A stretch of 64,000 nucleotides of DNA from Herminiimonas arsenicoxydans (GTDB lineage: Bacteria > Pseudomonadota > Gammaproteobacteria > Burkholderiales > Burkholderiaceae_D). Below are positions 47,814 through 57,285 of this stretch, in pieces; within the stretch, counting starts at the first letter, position 1, and the number at the start of each line of letters is the position of its first letter. A program made the translations under genes and the position numbers. Under the pieces are notes generated by a model. It ran no database searches. It saw nothing but the letters and a program-made list of their open reading frames with translations, and was not told the DNA's origin. The stretch lies in contig CU207211.1 in the NCBI GenBank assembly GCA_000026125.1, positions 2,790,001-2,854,000 on the forward strand, in the 5' to 3' direction.

Positions 47814-48653
47814 ATGACTACACCATTCAAACCAGACGGATCGCCGCTCGGCAAGCCAACGGCTTACGAGGCGCATTACGATCCCTCGCTGCTGTTTTCC
47901 ATTCCGCGTCAATACAAGCGCGATGAAATCGGCTTGTCCGGCACGCTGCCGTTTTTCGGCGTCGACATCTGGAATGCATATGAAATATCCTGGCTGAACA
48001 TGCGCGGCAAACCGCAAGTGGCGATGGCCAGAGTCACGGTGCCGGCCGATTCACCGAACATAGTCGAATCGAAATCGTTCAAGCTGTATCTAAACTCTCT
48101 CAACCAGACCAAACTGGGTGGTACCGAGGCCCTGCTGGAGTTGCTGCGCGAAGACCTGAGCAGCGGCTTTGGTGCGCCGGTGCAAGTCACGCTGACGTTG
48201 CCGGAAAATTTTGCCAGGGTTCCTATGGGTGAACTGAACGGCCTGCTGCTGGACAGGCTGGATATAGAAGTGCACGAATACTCACCCGACCCTACACTGC
48301 TGCGCGCGGCACGCGACGAGCCTGTCGTCGAGGAAACACTGGTGTCGCATCTGCTGAAATCGAATTGCCTGGTCACCGGCCAGCCGGATTGGGCCAGCGT
48401 GCAGATTCAATACGTCGGCGGTGCGATCGATCAGGCAGGACTGTTGCAATACCTGATCGGTTTTCGCGAACACAATGAATTCCACGAACAATGTGTAGAG
48501 CGCATTTTCATGGACATCATGCGCCAGTGCAAACCGCAGAAGCTGGCGGTTTACGCCCGTTATACACGACGTGGTGGATTGGACATCAATCCATGGCGCA
48601 GCAATTTCAGTACCGGCACGGCGCCATCCAACGCGCGCAATGCCCGTCAGTAA
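47814..48653 (+). CDS. queF: NADPH-dependent 7-cyano-7-deazaguanine reductase
   Basis: A 279-residue long-form QueF (YqfB/E. coli type), which reduces preQ0 to preQ1 for tRNA queuosine. The thioimide-forming Cys is C185 and the acid is D192 in [17 protein letters not shown]. The N-terminal half is the degenerate tunnel-fold repeat. It starts 11 bases after ilvA, so it is likely co-transcribed. No preQ1 riboswitch was seen. Confidence 0.95.
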   Translation: MTTPFKPDGSPLGKPTAYEAHYDPSLLFSIPRQYKRDEIGLSGTLPFFGVDIWNAYEISWLNMRGKPQVAMARVTVPADSPNIVESKSFKLYLNSLNQTKLGGTEALLELLREDLSSGFGAPVQVTLTLPENFARVPMGELNGLLLDRLDIEVHEYSPDPTLLRAARDEPVVEETLVSHLLKSNCLVTGQPDWASVQIQYVGGAIDQAGLLQYLIGFREHNEFHEQCVERIFMDIMRQCKPQKLAVYARYTRRGGLDINPWRSNFSTGTAPSNARNARQ

Positions 48654-48784
48654 ATCCGCTTGCGATTGATCATCGTCGGCTGCAACTTCCCCGTTCATTC
48701 CCACTCTATACAGGCGGATAGCACGGGAACGTTGTTTTCCCGATTGAAACATTCTTTTTAGCGAGTATCGGCCTGCGCGCACTA

Positions 48785-48790
48785 TATAAT
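48785..48790 (+). promoter_or_regulatory. Probable -10 element of the pigment operon
   Basis: A perfect TATAAT lies 38 bases before the ATG of the acyl carrier protein gene. The sequence 17 bp upstream (CGAGTA) is a poor -35. TTGAAA occurs at 48744-48749 but 35 bp away, so activator dependence is possible. Confidence 0.45.
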
Positions 48791-48828
48791 CAGCGCCGAT
48801 CAAAAACATAACAGAGACTATTACCACT

Positions 48829-49119
48829 ATGTCAAACCCAATCAGCACCACGCCCGCCACCAACGATGCTTTCACACAGGAAGTCGCCAAACTGATCGTC
48901 CACGCGCTCAATCTCGATGTCGATCCTGCCAGCATAGCGCCGGATGAAACACTGTACGGCAGCGGACTCGGACTCGACTCGATCGATATTCTGGAAGTAG
49001 CGCTCGTGGTATCAAAAAATTACGGCATCCAGTTGCGCGCCGACCATGAAGACAATGAAAAAATCTTCAGCTCGCTGCGTTCGCTGTCCGATTACATTGC
49101 CGCCAACAAAGCACAATAA
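48829..49119 (+). CDS. Acyl carrier protein of the aryl polyene-type cluster
   Basis: A 96-residue carrier protein. The phosphopantetheine serine is S51 in GLGLDSIDILEVAL. The motif and the length resemble ApeE/XanC-type carrier proteins rather than housekeeping AcpP. It is first gene of an eight-gene plus-strand operon that ends at 55831. It would carry the aryl starter and growing polyene. Aryl polyene clusters often have two carrier proteins; only one is inside the window. Confidence 0.88.
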   Translation: MSNPISTTPATNDAFTQEVAKLIVHALNLDVDPASIAPDETLYGSGLGLDSIDILEVALVVSKNYGIQLRADHEDNEKIFSSLRSLSDYIAANKAQ

Positions 49120-49124
49120 GTCAC

Positions 49125-50576
49125 ATGCCGCGCATCGCTTGCGCTGACGTCACAGGATGCGCGCCATTGACCTCGTTGACTCCCTCATTGATTCCGCTAC
49201 TCAGTCACACTTCCCCTGACCGCATCGTCGCCTGGCGCGACGGCATCCCGGTCACGGCGGCGCAATTCCTCAGTGATGTCGAAAAGCTGGCAACGATTTT
49301 GCCGGCCAGCCGGCATATCCTCAACGATTGCCACGACCGCTATCATTTCCTCGTTGCACTGTCCGCGATCCTGGTGGCAGGCAAGGTCAATTTGCTGCCG
49401 TCGACGCGGACTGCGGAAACCATCCGTCAGCTTTTGAGTTTTGCGCCGGATGCCGTATGTCTGACCGATCAGTCGAATTGCGCGATCGCGTTGCCGCAAA
49501 CTGCTTATCCGTCGCCTACTTTTTTTGGCCAGATTGGCAGCGCCAGCATACGCGCATTCAATATTCCACAGATCGAAGAAGATCGTCTGGTTGCCTATGT
49601 GTTTACTTCGGGCTCAACCGGCCTGCCGATCGCGCATCGCAAAACATGGGCCACGCTGGTGTGCAATGTGCAGATGGAAGCAAGGCAGCTCGGGCTGGAA
49701 CCTGGCGTGAACTATAGCGTGGTGGGCACAGTGCCGGCGCAGCACATGTACGGTTTTGAATCGACGGTGCTGATGCCGCTGGCAAACGGTTTCTCCTTGA
49801 CCAGTGCACAATCGTTTTATCCGGCTGACATCTGCCATTCTCTTGCGCAGGTGCCTGAACCGCGCGTACTGATCACCACGCCGGTCCACCTGCGTTCGCT
49901 GCTCGGCTCCGCGCTGCCCTTGCCGAAAATAGAAGTCATGGTCTCGGCGACCGCGCCACTGTCGCCGCAACTGGCGCAACAGGCCGAACAGGCCTTCCAT
50001 GCGCCGCTGCAGGAAATCTACGGCAGCACCGAAACCGGCCAGATCGCAACCAGACAGCCCTCCCTCACACCGGAATGGGTGTTGTTTCCAACGCTGAAAA
50101 TGGCGCCTTGCCCGGAGCAGGATAAAAATGATTCGCGCATGTGGATTTCCGGTGGCCATGTCGAAACACCGATGCCGATGAACGACGCCATCGAACTCAC
50201 CAGCAACGGAAAATTCCTGCTGCATGGGCGCATCACCGACCTGATCAATATAGCAGGCAAACGCAGTTCGCTCGCGTATCTGAATCATCACCTGAATGCG
50301 ATCCCCGGCATAGTCGATGGCGCCTTCTTCATGCCGCCGGAGAAAACTTCGGGTGAAGTTACCCGTCTCAAGGCCGTTGTCGTCGCCCCCACGCTGGAAG
50401 TCGGCGACATCATCGCCGCACTGCGCGAGAAGATCGACCCCGCCTTCATGCCACGCCCGCTGTACAAGGTCGACAGTCTGCCGCGCAACGCAACCGGCAA
50501 GCTGCCGCATGCCGCGCTGGCCGAATTCATGAACACGCTATCCAACGAGCACTCCTCTTCTGAACGCAAGCCATGA
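49125..50576 (+). CDS. AMP-dependent aryl acid:ACP ligase
   Basis: A 483-residue ANL-superfamily adenylating enzyme. The phosphate loop is TSGSTGLP, the mid motif IYGSTETGQIATR, and the catalytic Lys K459 in RNATGKLPH. It is similar in type to ApeH and XanA2, which activate a hydroxylated aryl acid and load the carrier protein. It follows the carrier-protein gene by five bases. The start is an ATG with a weak ribosome-binding site. Specificity for 3- or 4-hydroxybenzoate is inferred from the nearby chorismatase. Confidence 0.85.
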   Translation: MPRIACADVTGCAPLTSLTPSLIPLLSHTSPDRIVAWRDGIPVTAAQFLSDVEKLATILPASRHILNDCHDRYHFLVALSAILVAGKVNLLPSTRTAETIRQLLSFAPDAVCLTDQSNCAIALPQTAYPSPTFFGQIGSASIRAFNIPQIEEDRLVAYVFTSGSTGLPIAHRKTWATLVCNVQMEARQLGLEPGVNYSVVGTVPAQHMYGFESTVLMPLANGFSLTSAQSFYPADICHSLAQVPEPRVLITTPVHLRSLLGSALPLPKIEVMVSATAPLSPQLAQQAEQAFHAPLQEIYGSTETGQIATRQPSLTPEWVLFPTLKMAPCPEQDKNDSRMWISGGHVETPMPMNDAIELTSNGKFLLHGRITDLINIAGKRSSLAYLNHHLNAIPGIVDGAFFMPPEKTSGEVTRLKAVVVAPTLEVGDIIAALREKIDPAFMPRPLYKVDSLPRNATGKLPHAALAEFMNTLSNEHSSSERKP

Positions 50577-50863
50577 GCACCTCATCGTTCCATATTCCGC
50601 CCGACCATCCTGCGTTTGCCGGGCATTTCCCCGGCATGCCGATCACGCCGGGCGTGGTCCTGCTCGATGAGGCACTGCATGCCATTGCAGTCGCGCAAAA
50701 GATGGACCTGCAAAAATGCACCATCAGCAGCGTCAAGTTCCTCAGCCCGGTTTTGCCGGGCACGGAACTGACACTGCATTACGAACGCAATGCCAATGGC
50801 GGCATTCAGTTCGATATCAAACAGGGTGAACGCGTCGCGGTCACAGGAGCTTTCAATGCGTAA
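50573..50863 (+). CDS. FabZ-like 3-hydroxyacyl-ACP dehydratase (ApeI type)
   Basis: A 96-residue single hot-dog domain. FAGHFPGMPITPGVVLLDEA carries the catalytic His (H18) and the acidic residue (E33) of the FabZ/FabA family. It would dehydrate the 3-hydroxy intermediate to leave a conjugated double bond. It overlaps its neighbours by four and eight bases. It is shorter than FabZ (about 150), as usual for ApeI relatives, and probably acts with the second dehydratase at 54630-55115. Confidence 0.83.
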   Translation: MSTSSFHIPPDHPAFAGHFPGMPITPGVVLLDEALHAIAVAQKMDLQKCTISSVKFLSPVLPGTELTLHYERNANGGIQFDIKQGERVAVTGAFNA

Positions 50864-51437
50864 ATCCATCAGCCTGCGGGCAGCAGTCTTGGCCTTTTTG
50901 CTGGCAGGCACATGCGCGGCGCATGCTGCCAACATCACAATGGAACAGTTGATGACCACGCTGGCGCAAGCCAAACCGGCGAAGGTGAATTTCACCGAGA
51001 AAAAGTACATCGCGCAACTGGATCGTCCGGTCGAATCCTCGGGCGAAATGCTGTTCACGCCACCGGACCGCCTTGAAAAGCGCACCTTCAAACCGAAGCC
51101 GGAACGCATGGTACTGGACCGCGACACGCTGGTGCTGGAACGCGGCAAGAACAAGTTCTCGATGCAACTGGGTGATTCACCGGAACTGGCGGCATTGATC
51201 GAAAGCATACGCGCCACGCTGGCCGGCGATCGCCGATCGCTGGAGTTCAACTTCATCGTTGCACTGCAAGGCCCGCGCGAAAACTGGATCATGACACTGA
51301 CTCCCAGCAGCAATGAAGCACAGCAAAAGGTCAAACGCATACGCTTGAGCGGCAGCAATTCCGAAGTGCGTGAAATCGAAGTATTGCAGGGTGATGGCGA
51401 CCGCTCCGTGACCACCATCGAAAAAATCAAGCCATGA
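50856..51437 (+). CDS. LolA-like periplasmic lipid carrier
   Basis: A 193-residue exported protein. The signal peptide ends after CAAHA. VNFTEKKYIAQLDRPVESSG and GEMLFTPPDRLEKRTFKPKP match the LolA/LolB-like fold (outer membrane lipoprotein carrier type). The ATG at 50856 follows AGGAG and overlaps the dehydratase stop. Such genes are regular members of aryl polyene and xanthomonadin clusters and are thought to ferry the lipid across the periplasm with the MMPL exporter. Confidence 0.83.
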   Translation: MRKSISLRAAVLAFLLAGTCAAHAANITMEQLMTTLAQAKPAKVNFTEKKYIAQLDRPVESSGEMLFTPPDRLEKRTFKPKPERMVLDRDTLVLERGKNKFSMQLGDSPELAALIESIRATLAGDRRSLEFNFIVALQGPRENWIMTLTPSSNEAQQKVKRIRLSGSNSEVREIEVLQGDGDRSVTTIEKIKP

Positions 51438-53905
51438 CGCAAACGACACAGGAGTTGCCGACGCCAAAACGCGCGTGGCCGGCGATCGGTATCTGGCTGG
51501 TACTCGTACTGATAGGCATAGTCATCCTGTTTCGCACGACCTTCACTGCCGATCTGTCTGCATTCCTGCCGAAAGATCCGACCCGGGAGCAGCAGTTGAT
51601 GGTCGAGCAGCTGCGCGACGGCATGGTGTCGCGCCTGATTCTTGTCGGCATCGAAGGTGCCGACCCATCGGCGCAGGCCGCCCTGTCGAAGGCTCTTGCC
51701 ACGCGGCTGCGCAGCAATGATGAATTCATCTCGGTCAACAACGGCGAGCCGGTCAATCAGGACAAGGATCGTGCCTATCTGTTCAACAACCGCTATCTGC
51801 TCAGCCCGACTGTCACGCCGGAACGTTTCACTACCGCAGGCTTGCACGAAGCAATGACCGACACGGTCGACCTGCTGGCATCACCAGCCGGCCTGATTGT
51901 GAAGGACATATTGCCGCAGGATCCTACCGGAGAGATGGCCACACTGGTCGCCCAGTTCAGCGGCGGCCAGCAACCACGCAAGATGCACGGCGTGTGGGCC
52001 GCCAAGGATGGCAAGCGCGCGCTGCTGCTGGCACAAACCCGCGCACTCGGCTCCGACACCGACGGCCAGGAAACGGCCATCAATCACATCAAGGAAAAAT
52101 TCGAGGCAGCCAAAGGCGAACTCGCCGGCACCCTACCGCAGCTTGCCCATGCCAAACTGGTCATGACCGGACCCGGCGTATTCGGCGTCAATGCGCGTAA
52201 TACCATCACCCAGGAAGCGACGATGTTTTCCCTCATCAGTGCGACACTGATCATGATCTTGCTGTTCATCGTCTATCGATCGGGCGCTGCCGTCGTGCTT
52301 GGATTGGCACCGGTACTCAGCGGCGTGCTGGCCGGCACCGTTGCGGTCAGCCTCGGCTTTGGCACCGTGCATGGCTTGACGCTGGGGTTCGGCACCACGC
52401 TGATAGGCGAGGCAATCGACTATTCGATTTATCTGTTCATCCAGTCCGGCAGCGCGAAAAACAGTGCAGACTGGGCAAAAAAATCATGGCCGACGATCCG
52501 GCTGGGCGTACTCACATCGATGGCCGGTTTCGGCTGCCTGCTGTTCTCCGGCTTTCCCGGACTGGCGCAACTCGGCCTGTACACCATCGCCGGGCTGACA
52601 TCTGCCGCCTTTGTCACGCGCTTCGTCTTGCCGTCGCTACTGCCGCGTGATTTCGTGGTGCGCGACCTGACGGACATCGGCCTGTTTGTACAGAAATCGC
52701 TGCACCGCTTGCAGCTGCTGCGCAAGGGCTTCTTCCTCATTGTGCTGGCGGCCTGTGCGGTACTGTGGGTCAACCGCGATCACCTTTGGGAACCGGAACT
52801 GAGCGCATTAAGCCCGGTCAGCAAAGCCGATCAGAATCTGGATGAAAAACTGCGCAAGGAAGTCGGCGCACCCGACGTGCGTTATCTGATCGTCGTGAAA
52901 GAAAACAATCTGGAAGCAGTCCTGCAGTCAACGGAAAAAGTGTCCGCACAACTGAACTCCATGGTCGATGCCGGCACACTTGCTGCATTCGAGACGCCAA
53001 GCCGCTACCTGCCGAGTCTGGCGACGCAACAGGCCCGCCTGGCGGCGCTGCCGCCATCGGACGTCCTGCAGCAGCGAATAAACCAGGCGGTGAATGGATT
53101 GCCGTTCCAGGCCAGGCTGTTGGCACCGTTTGTTTCTTCAGTGGGAGAGCTGGCGAAAATCGCCGGCCAACCGGAAGAATTGAAGGCGCGCCTGCTCACG
53201 CGCCAGAGCCTTGCCGGCACATCGATGGCGCTGGCAACCGATTCATTGCTGATCGAACGCAATGGCGAAACCAGCGCCCTGATACCGCTGACGGCAGCAG
53301 GCGACCGGCCTATCGATACCGCCCTGATCCGGCAGGCATTACAGCAATCCGGCGTCCAGCATGCCTACTTTATCGACCTGAAAACCGAGACCGGCAAGCT
53401 GTATAGCGGTTACATGCAGGAAGCCATCCTGCTTGCATTGTGCGGCCTGTTCGCGATGACTGTACTGCTGGGCTTCAACCTGCGATCGCTGTCTGCGCTG
53501 ACGCGGGTCATGGTGCCGCTGATTACCGCAGTACTGGCGGTTGCCGCGATTCTCGCACTGACCGGGCAGCGCATGACGATACTGCATCTGATCGGCCTGC
53601 TGCTGATCGTCGCCGTAGGCTCCAACTACGCATTGTTTTTCGCGCAACCGCCAACCGTGCCGGTAAAGAATCCGCTTACCGGCGTTGTAACCTCGATGCC
53701 GCAAATCAGGCCATCCACCCTCGCCTCGCTGATTTTTGCCAACATCACGACGGTCATAGGATTTGGCGTGCTGAGTTTTTCATCTGTACCGGTACTCAAT
53801 GCTATCGGCATCACGGTCGGCATCGGCGTGATCCTTGCACTGGTTTTTGCCGCCATTTTTTCCAGCAGCAAGCAAGCTGCACCTACTGATTCAGGAGCGC
53901 CATGA
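51434..53905 (+). CDS. MMPL/RND-type exporter
   Basis: An 823-residue inner-membrane transporter with 12 predicted membrane segments in two halves, each with a large periplasmic loop. LGFGTTLIGEAIDYSIYLFI and LLIVAVGSNYALFF are the conserved segments in the middle of each half that carry the proton-relay acid and equivalents. It resembles the putative exporters of aryl polyene and xanthomonadin loci. It would move the pigment lipid to the LolA-like carrier. Confidence 0.87.
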   Translation: MTQTTQELPTPKRAWPAIGIWLVLVLIGIVILFRTTFTADLSAFLPKDPTREQQLMVEQLRDGMVSRLILVGIEGADPSAQAALSKALATRLRSNDEFISVNNGEPVNQDKDRAYLFNNRYLLSPTVTPERFTTAGLHEAMTDTVDLLASPAGLIVKDILPQDPTGEMATLVAQFSGGQQPRKMHGVWAAKDGKRALLLAQTRALGSDTDGQETAINHIKEKFEAAKGELAGTLPQLAHAKLVMTGPGVFGVNARNTITQEATMFSLISATLIMILLFIVYRSGAAVVLGLAPVLSGVLAGTVAVSLGFGTVHGLTLGFGTTLIGEAIDYSIYLFIQSGSAKNSADWAKKSWPTIRLGVLTSMAGFGCLLFSGFPGLAQLGLYTIAGLTSAAFVTRFVLPSLLPRDFVVRDLTDIGLFVQKSLHRLQLLRKGFFLIVLAACAVLWVNRDHLWEPELSALSPVSKADQNLDEKLRKEVGAPDVRYLIVVKENNLEAVLQSTEKVSAQLNSMVDAGTLAAFETPSRYLPSLATQQARLAALPPSDVLQQRINQAVNGLPFQARLLAPFVSSVGELAKIAGQPEELKARLLTRQSLAGTSMALATDSLLIERNGETSALIPLTAAGDRPIDTALIRQALQQSGVQHAYFIDLKTETGKLYSGYMQEAILLALCGLFAMTVLLGFNLRSLSALTRVMVPLITAVLAVAAILALTGQRMTILHLIGLLLIVAVGSNYALFFAQPPTVPVKNPLTGVVTSMPQIRPSTLASLIFANITTVIGFGVLSFSSVPVLNAIGITVGIGVILALVFAAIFSSSKQAAPTDSGAP

Positions 53906-54633
53906 GCAGTGAAGCAATTAGGCAACTTTTAAATACCGCATGTAATCCTTATCGCCAGGCCGGCCGCTTCGCCTGGCACTTTTCTCATGGCAAGCTCAGT
54001 CGCGACCCGGTGTTCAAGGGCATGCTGGAACTGGGCCTGCTGCCAGACGGCAACGAAATCAAGGTGCTGGATATCGGTTGCGGCCAGGGTCTGCTTGCTT
54101 CGTGGCTCTTATCGGCACAGGAGCAATGTGCAAAAGGCGAATGGCCCAGCGGCTGGTCCGCAGCCCCGGCGATTGCCCATGTGCACGGCATAGAACTGAT
54201 GCCCCGCGATGTAGAACGTGCACAGCGCGCATTGCAGCCGGTTACGGCTCGCGCCAGTTTTGAAGTAGGCAATATGTGTACCGCGCAGTTCCCGCCGTCC
54301 GATGCGGTCGTCATACTTGATGTGTTGCATTACGTGGACTTTCCTGCGCAAGACGAGGTCCTGCGGAAAGTGCACGGCTGCCTGCCGGAAAACGGCGTGC
54401 TCTTGCTGCGCGTAGGCGATGCTGCAGGCGGGTTGCCCTTCAAGATCAGCAACTGGGTCGATAACATCGTCACCTCGATACGCGGCCACAAAACCCTGCC
54501 GACCTTCTGCCGCACTCTCGCGGACTGGCAGCGCAATATCACGGCGCTCGGCTTTTCGGTCCAATCCATCCCCATGAATATAGGGACGCCCTTCGCCAAC
54601 ATTCTGCTGGTCTGCAAAAAAGGCGCCGTGTGA
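53902..54633 (+). CDS. Class I SAM-dependent methyltransferase
   Basis: A 243-residue methyltransferase. The SAM motif is VLDIGCGQGLLASWL, followed by HGIELMPRDVERA and the motif IV region AVVILDVLHYVDFP. It is embedded in the pigment operon with four-base and six-base overlaps. It may methylate the aryl ring, as inferred for the methylated head group of the E. coli aryl polyene, or an O-position. Confidence 0.83.
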   Translation: MSSEAIRQLLNTACNPYRQAGRFAWHFSHGKLSRDPVFKGMLELGLLPDGNEIKVLDIGCGQGLLASWLLSAQEQCAKGEWPSGWSAAPAIAHVHGIELMPRDVERAQRALQPVTARASFEVGNMCTAQFPPSDAVVILDVLHYVDFPAQDEVLRKVHGCLPENGVLLLRVGDAAGGLPFKISNWVDNIVTSIRGHKTLPTFCRTLADWQRNITALGFSVQSIPMNIGTPFANILLVCKKGAV

Positions 54634-55115
54634 ACATCGATCGCAACTGGATAGCTGCGCATATTCCGCATCAAGGCAGCATGTGCCTGCTCGATCATGT
54701 CGCTTCGTGGGATCAGGAGCGCCTGCTTGCAATTGCCGACAGCCACTTGCGGCTCGACAATCCGCTGCGTGCGCACGGCCGGCTCGGCGCAGCCAACGGC
54801 ATCGAATATGCTGCGCAAGCGATGGCGACGCACAGCGCCTTGCTGGCAACTACGCAGGAAGGCATGCAGGACATGGCGCGGCCCAGTGCCGGATTTCTGG
54901 CCAGCGTGCGCAATACCGTTTTCCACGTAGCGCGGCTCGATGACATCGCCGAAGCATTGCAGATAGAAGTGACGTGCACGCACAGCGAGCCGAATTGCAT
55001 CCTTTACCAGTTCGCGATACATGGCCGCGACAGCAAGAAGCTCTTGCTCAACGGACGTGCCACCATCATCATCGATGCATCGCTGGTCACCAACAAGGGA
55101 GCAAACCCATCATGA
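54630..55115 (+). CDS. Hot-dog 3-hydroxyacyl-ACP dehydratase (ApeP type)
   Basis: A 161-residue hot-dog protein. IPHQGSMCLLDHV carries the N-terminal catalytic His and GIEYAAQAMATHSAL the central helix with the acidic residue. It is typical of ApeP, which forms a heteromeric dehydratase with ApeI in E. coli. The start codon is GTG at 54630, overlapping the methyltransferase stop (GTGTGA). The stop overlaps the ketoreductase ATG. Confidence 0.82.
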   Translation: MNIDRNWIAAHIPHQGSMCLLDHVASWDQERLLAIADSHLRLDNPLRAHGRLGAANGIEYAAQAMATHSALLATTQEGMQDMARPSAGFLASVRNTVFHVARLDDIAEALQIEVTCTHSEPNCILYQFAIHGRDSKKLLLNGRATIIIDASLVTNKGANPS

Positions 55116-55831
55116 AACGCGCACTCGTTACAGGCGGCAGCGGCGGCATAGGCGCAGCGATCTGCAAGCGCCTCGCGGCGGACGGATTGCATGTGATCGT
55201 GCATGCCAATCGCGGACGCGACAAGGCCAGCGCCATTTGTACCGCCATCATTGCGGACGGCGGGAGCGCAGAAGTCGCCGTATTCGACATTACCGATGCA
55301 GAAGCGACCAAAGTCGCGCTGGAAACTTTGCTGGAAGCCGGCCCTGTCCAGGTGCTGGTGAATAATGCCGGCATACACTCGGATGCCGTGTTCCCGGGCA
55401 TGACGAGCGCGCAATGGCACTCGGTCATTGATGTATCGCTGCACGGCTTTTTCAATGTCACGCAGCCGCTGACGATGCCGATGATACGCACCCGCTGGGG
55501 CCGCATCATCAATGTGTCGTCGATTGCGGCAGTGACCGGTAATCGCGGCCAGGTCAACTATTCCGCAGCCAAGGGCGCCTTGCATTCGGCCACCAAATCG
55601 CTGGCACTGGAACTGGCCAGCCGCGGCATCACGGTCAATGCCGTCGCGCCCGGCATTATCGCCACCGGCATGATAGAAGAAGCCTTCGATGACAAGGCCA
55701 TCCAGAACATCGTGCCGATGAAGCGTGCGGGAAAACCGGAAGAAGTGGCTGATCTGATCGGCTTTCTGGCTTCACCGAATGCGGCGTATATTTCCGGCCA
55801 GATCATTTCCATCAATGGCGGCATGATCTAG
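55112..55831 (+). CDS. 3-ketoacyl-ACP reductase (FabG/ApeQ type)
   Basis: A 239-residue short-chain dehydrogenase. The NADPH-binding loop is TGGSGGIG at residues 7-14, NNAG at 84-87, and the catalytic set is S136/S137, Y150 and K154. It reduces the 3-keto group during polyene extension. It is last gene of the operon, and an intrinsic terminator follows 20 bases after the stop. Confidence 0.9.
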   Translation: MKRALVTGGSGGIGAAICKRLAADGLHVIVHANRGRDKASAICTAIIADGGSAEVAVFDITDAEATKVALETLLEAGPVQVLVNNAGIHSDAVFPGMTSAQWHSVIDVSLHGFFNVTQPLTMPMIRTRWGRIINVSSIAAVTGNRGQVNYSAAKGALHSATKSLALELASRGITVNAVAPGIIATGMIEEAFDDKAIQNIVPMKRAGKPEEVADLIGFLASPNAAYISGQIISINGGMI

Positions 55832-55850
55832 CCTTATTCGATGACAGAAT

Positions 55851-55878
55851 AAAAAAGGCCGCAACAGCGGCCTTTTTT
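55851..55878. terminator. Bidirectional intrinsic terminator
   Basis: GGCCGC (55857-55862) and GCGGCC (55867-55872), with a four-base loop, are flanked by six A and six T. It serves the plus-strand pigment operon and the converging flavoprotein gene. Confidence 0.88.
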
Positions 55879-57221
55879 CATGCAGCAGGACCGGCCACAT
55901 CCTGGATATTGATCTTCCGGCGCCGCCAGGCCTTCAGCGTGCGCGCGGGATTGAACAGCGACGAAATATAATAAATCCCCTTGAAGACGTACAAGGAAGG
56001 CCAGATCGCCTTGTTGTAGAAAATATCCCCCGCCAGCACCGACATCACGGCCGCCTTCGCATTCAGGACATTGCGCGGCTCGACAAACAGTGCGCGCATG
56101 GCAGGATTGGTCACCCGATAGATGAACCAGCAAAAGATCGATGGGCCGCGACGCATGTGGTGATCAAACTTTGCCAATGCCCTGGGCGCGTTTACCGGAT
56201 CGCGCAGGAAGGTGGTGACAGCCTCGGCGCCGACAAACGCACTCTGCATTGCGAGAAACACCCCGGATGAAAAAACCGGATCAACGAAGGCATAGGCATC
56301 GCCCAGCAGCATGCAGCGATTGTCGTAGCTTTTGCTGCTGGTATAAGAATAATTGCCGGTCGCCTCTATATGCCCGACGCGCACTGCATTCTTCATGCGC
56401 ATGGCCAGCTTGGGCGCCAGGGCTATCGTATCCATCAGGAATTGCTCGACACTGACCTTGCGCGAGGCAAGGTAAGCCGGCCAGCAGACGGCGCCTATGC
56501 TGGTGGTGCCATCGGCCAGCGGGATAAACCAGAACCAGCCGTGCTCGAACCAGAACAGGCTGATATCGCCCTCGCGCTTGCCTTCGAGCCGTTCCACGTT
56601 GGTGAAATGACTGTAGATCGCCGAGCTGTTGTGCTTCTTGTTCTTTTGCTTGGTTTTCAGCTTGTTGGCTAAAAAGGTATCACGACCGGAAGCATCAATC
56701 ACGTAATCGGCGATGTATTCCTGCACACTGCCGTCATCGTTTTGCGCCTTGATGTGTACATCATCCTGGTTGAAGGCGACATCGCGCACCCGGCATCCTT
56801 CGACCACATCTGCGCCCTTGGCCCTGGCATTCTTGATGAGGATATGATCGAAATCAGACCGCCTTACCTGGTACGCGTAGGGCATCGATTTATCCCATGC
56901 TTCGGCAAATTGGATATTGGTCCTGATGTCATGCTCAAGCGCATTGAATTCCACGCCCCACTTCTGCATGCCGATCGCAGCGATTTGTTCAGTCAGGCCC
57001 ATTTTTTCTATCAGCGGCATGTTTGCCGGCAGCAGCGATTCGCCGATATGAAAACGCGGATGCACCGCTTTTTCCAGCAGGCTGACCTTGAAACCTTTTT
57101 CGACCAGCAGGGCGGCGGCGGTAGAACCTGCGGGCCCGCCGCCGATGATGACGATATCCGTTCTGATCGGTACAGCGCTGATAGTCGGTGTTTCTGTGCT
57201 TGTCATGGCGGGTGCATTCAT
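55878..57221 (-). CDS. Flavin-dependent halogenase-like oxidoreductase
   Basis: A 447-residue FAD protein. GGGPAGSTAAALLVEKGFKV is the dinucleotide fold and HIGESLLP the second conserved loop. GWFWFIPLADGTTSIG contains the W-x-W-x-I-P motif used to recognise flavin-dependent halogenases. LLGDAYAFVDPVFSSGVFLA is the third FAD motif. Without structure it cannot be told from a related monooxygenase or reductase. In the xanthomonadin locus of Xanthomonas, comparable genes accompany a brominated pigment. It is convergent with the pigment operon. Confidence 0.82.
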   Translation of the reverse strand: MNAPAMTSTETPTISAVPIRTDIVIIGGGPAGSTAAALLVEKGFKVSLLEKAVHPRFHIGESLLPANMPLIEKMGLTEQIAAIGMQKWGVEFNALEHDIRTNIQFAEAWDKSMPYAYQVRRSDFDHILIKNARAKGADVVEGCRVRDVAFNQDDVHIKAQNDDGSVQEYIADYVIDASGRDTFLANKLKTKQKNKKHNSSAIYSHFTNVERLEGKREGDISLFWFEHGWFWFIPLADGTTSIGAVCWPAYLASRKVSVEQFLMDTIALAPKLAMRMKNAVRVGHIEATGNYSYTSSKSYDNRCMLLGDAYAFVDPVFSSGVFLAMQSAFVGAEAVTTFLRDPVNAPRALAKFDHHMRRGPSIFCWFIYRVTNPAMRALFVEPRNVLNAKAAVMSVLAGDIFYNKAIWPSLYVFKGIYYISSLFNPARTLKAWRRRKINIQDVAGPAA

Positions 57222-57285
57222 GGCTGGTTAATAATGGGAAAACGGATCGCGTGGCGATGACGAAAATATATAGAAATACGGGAAT

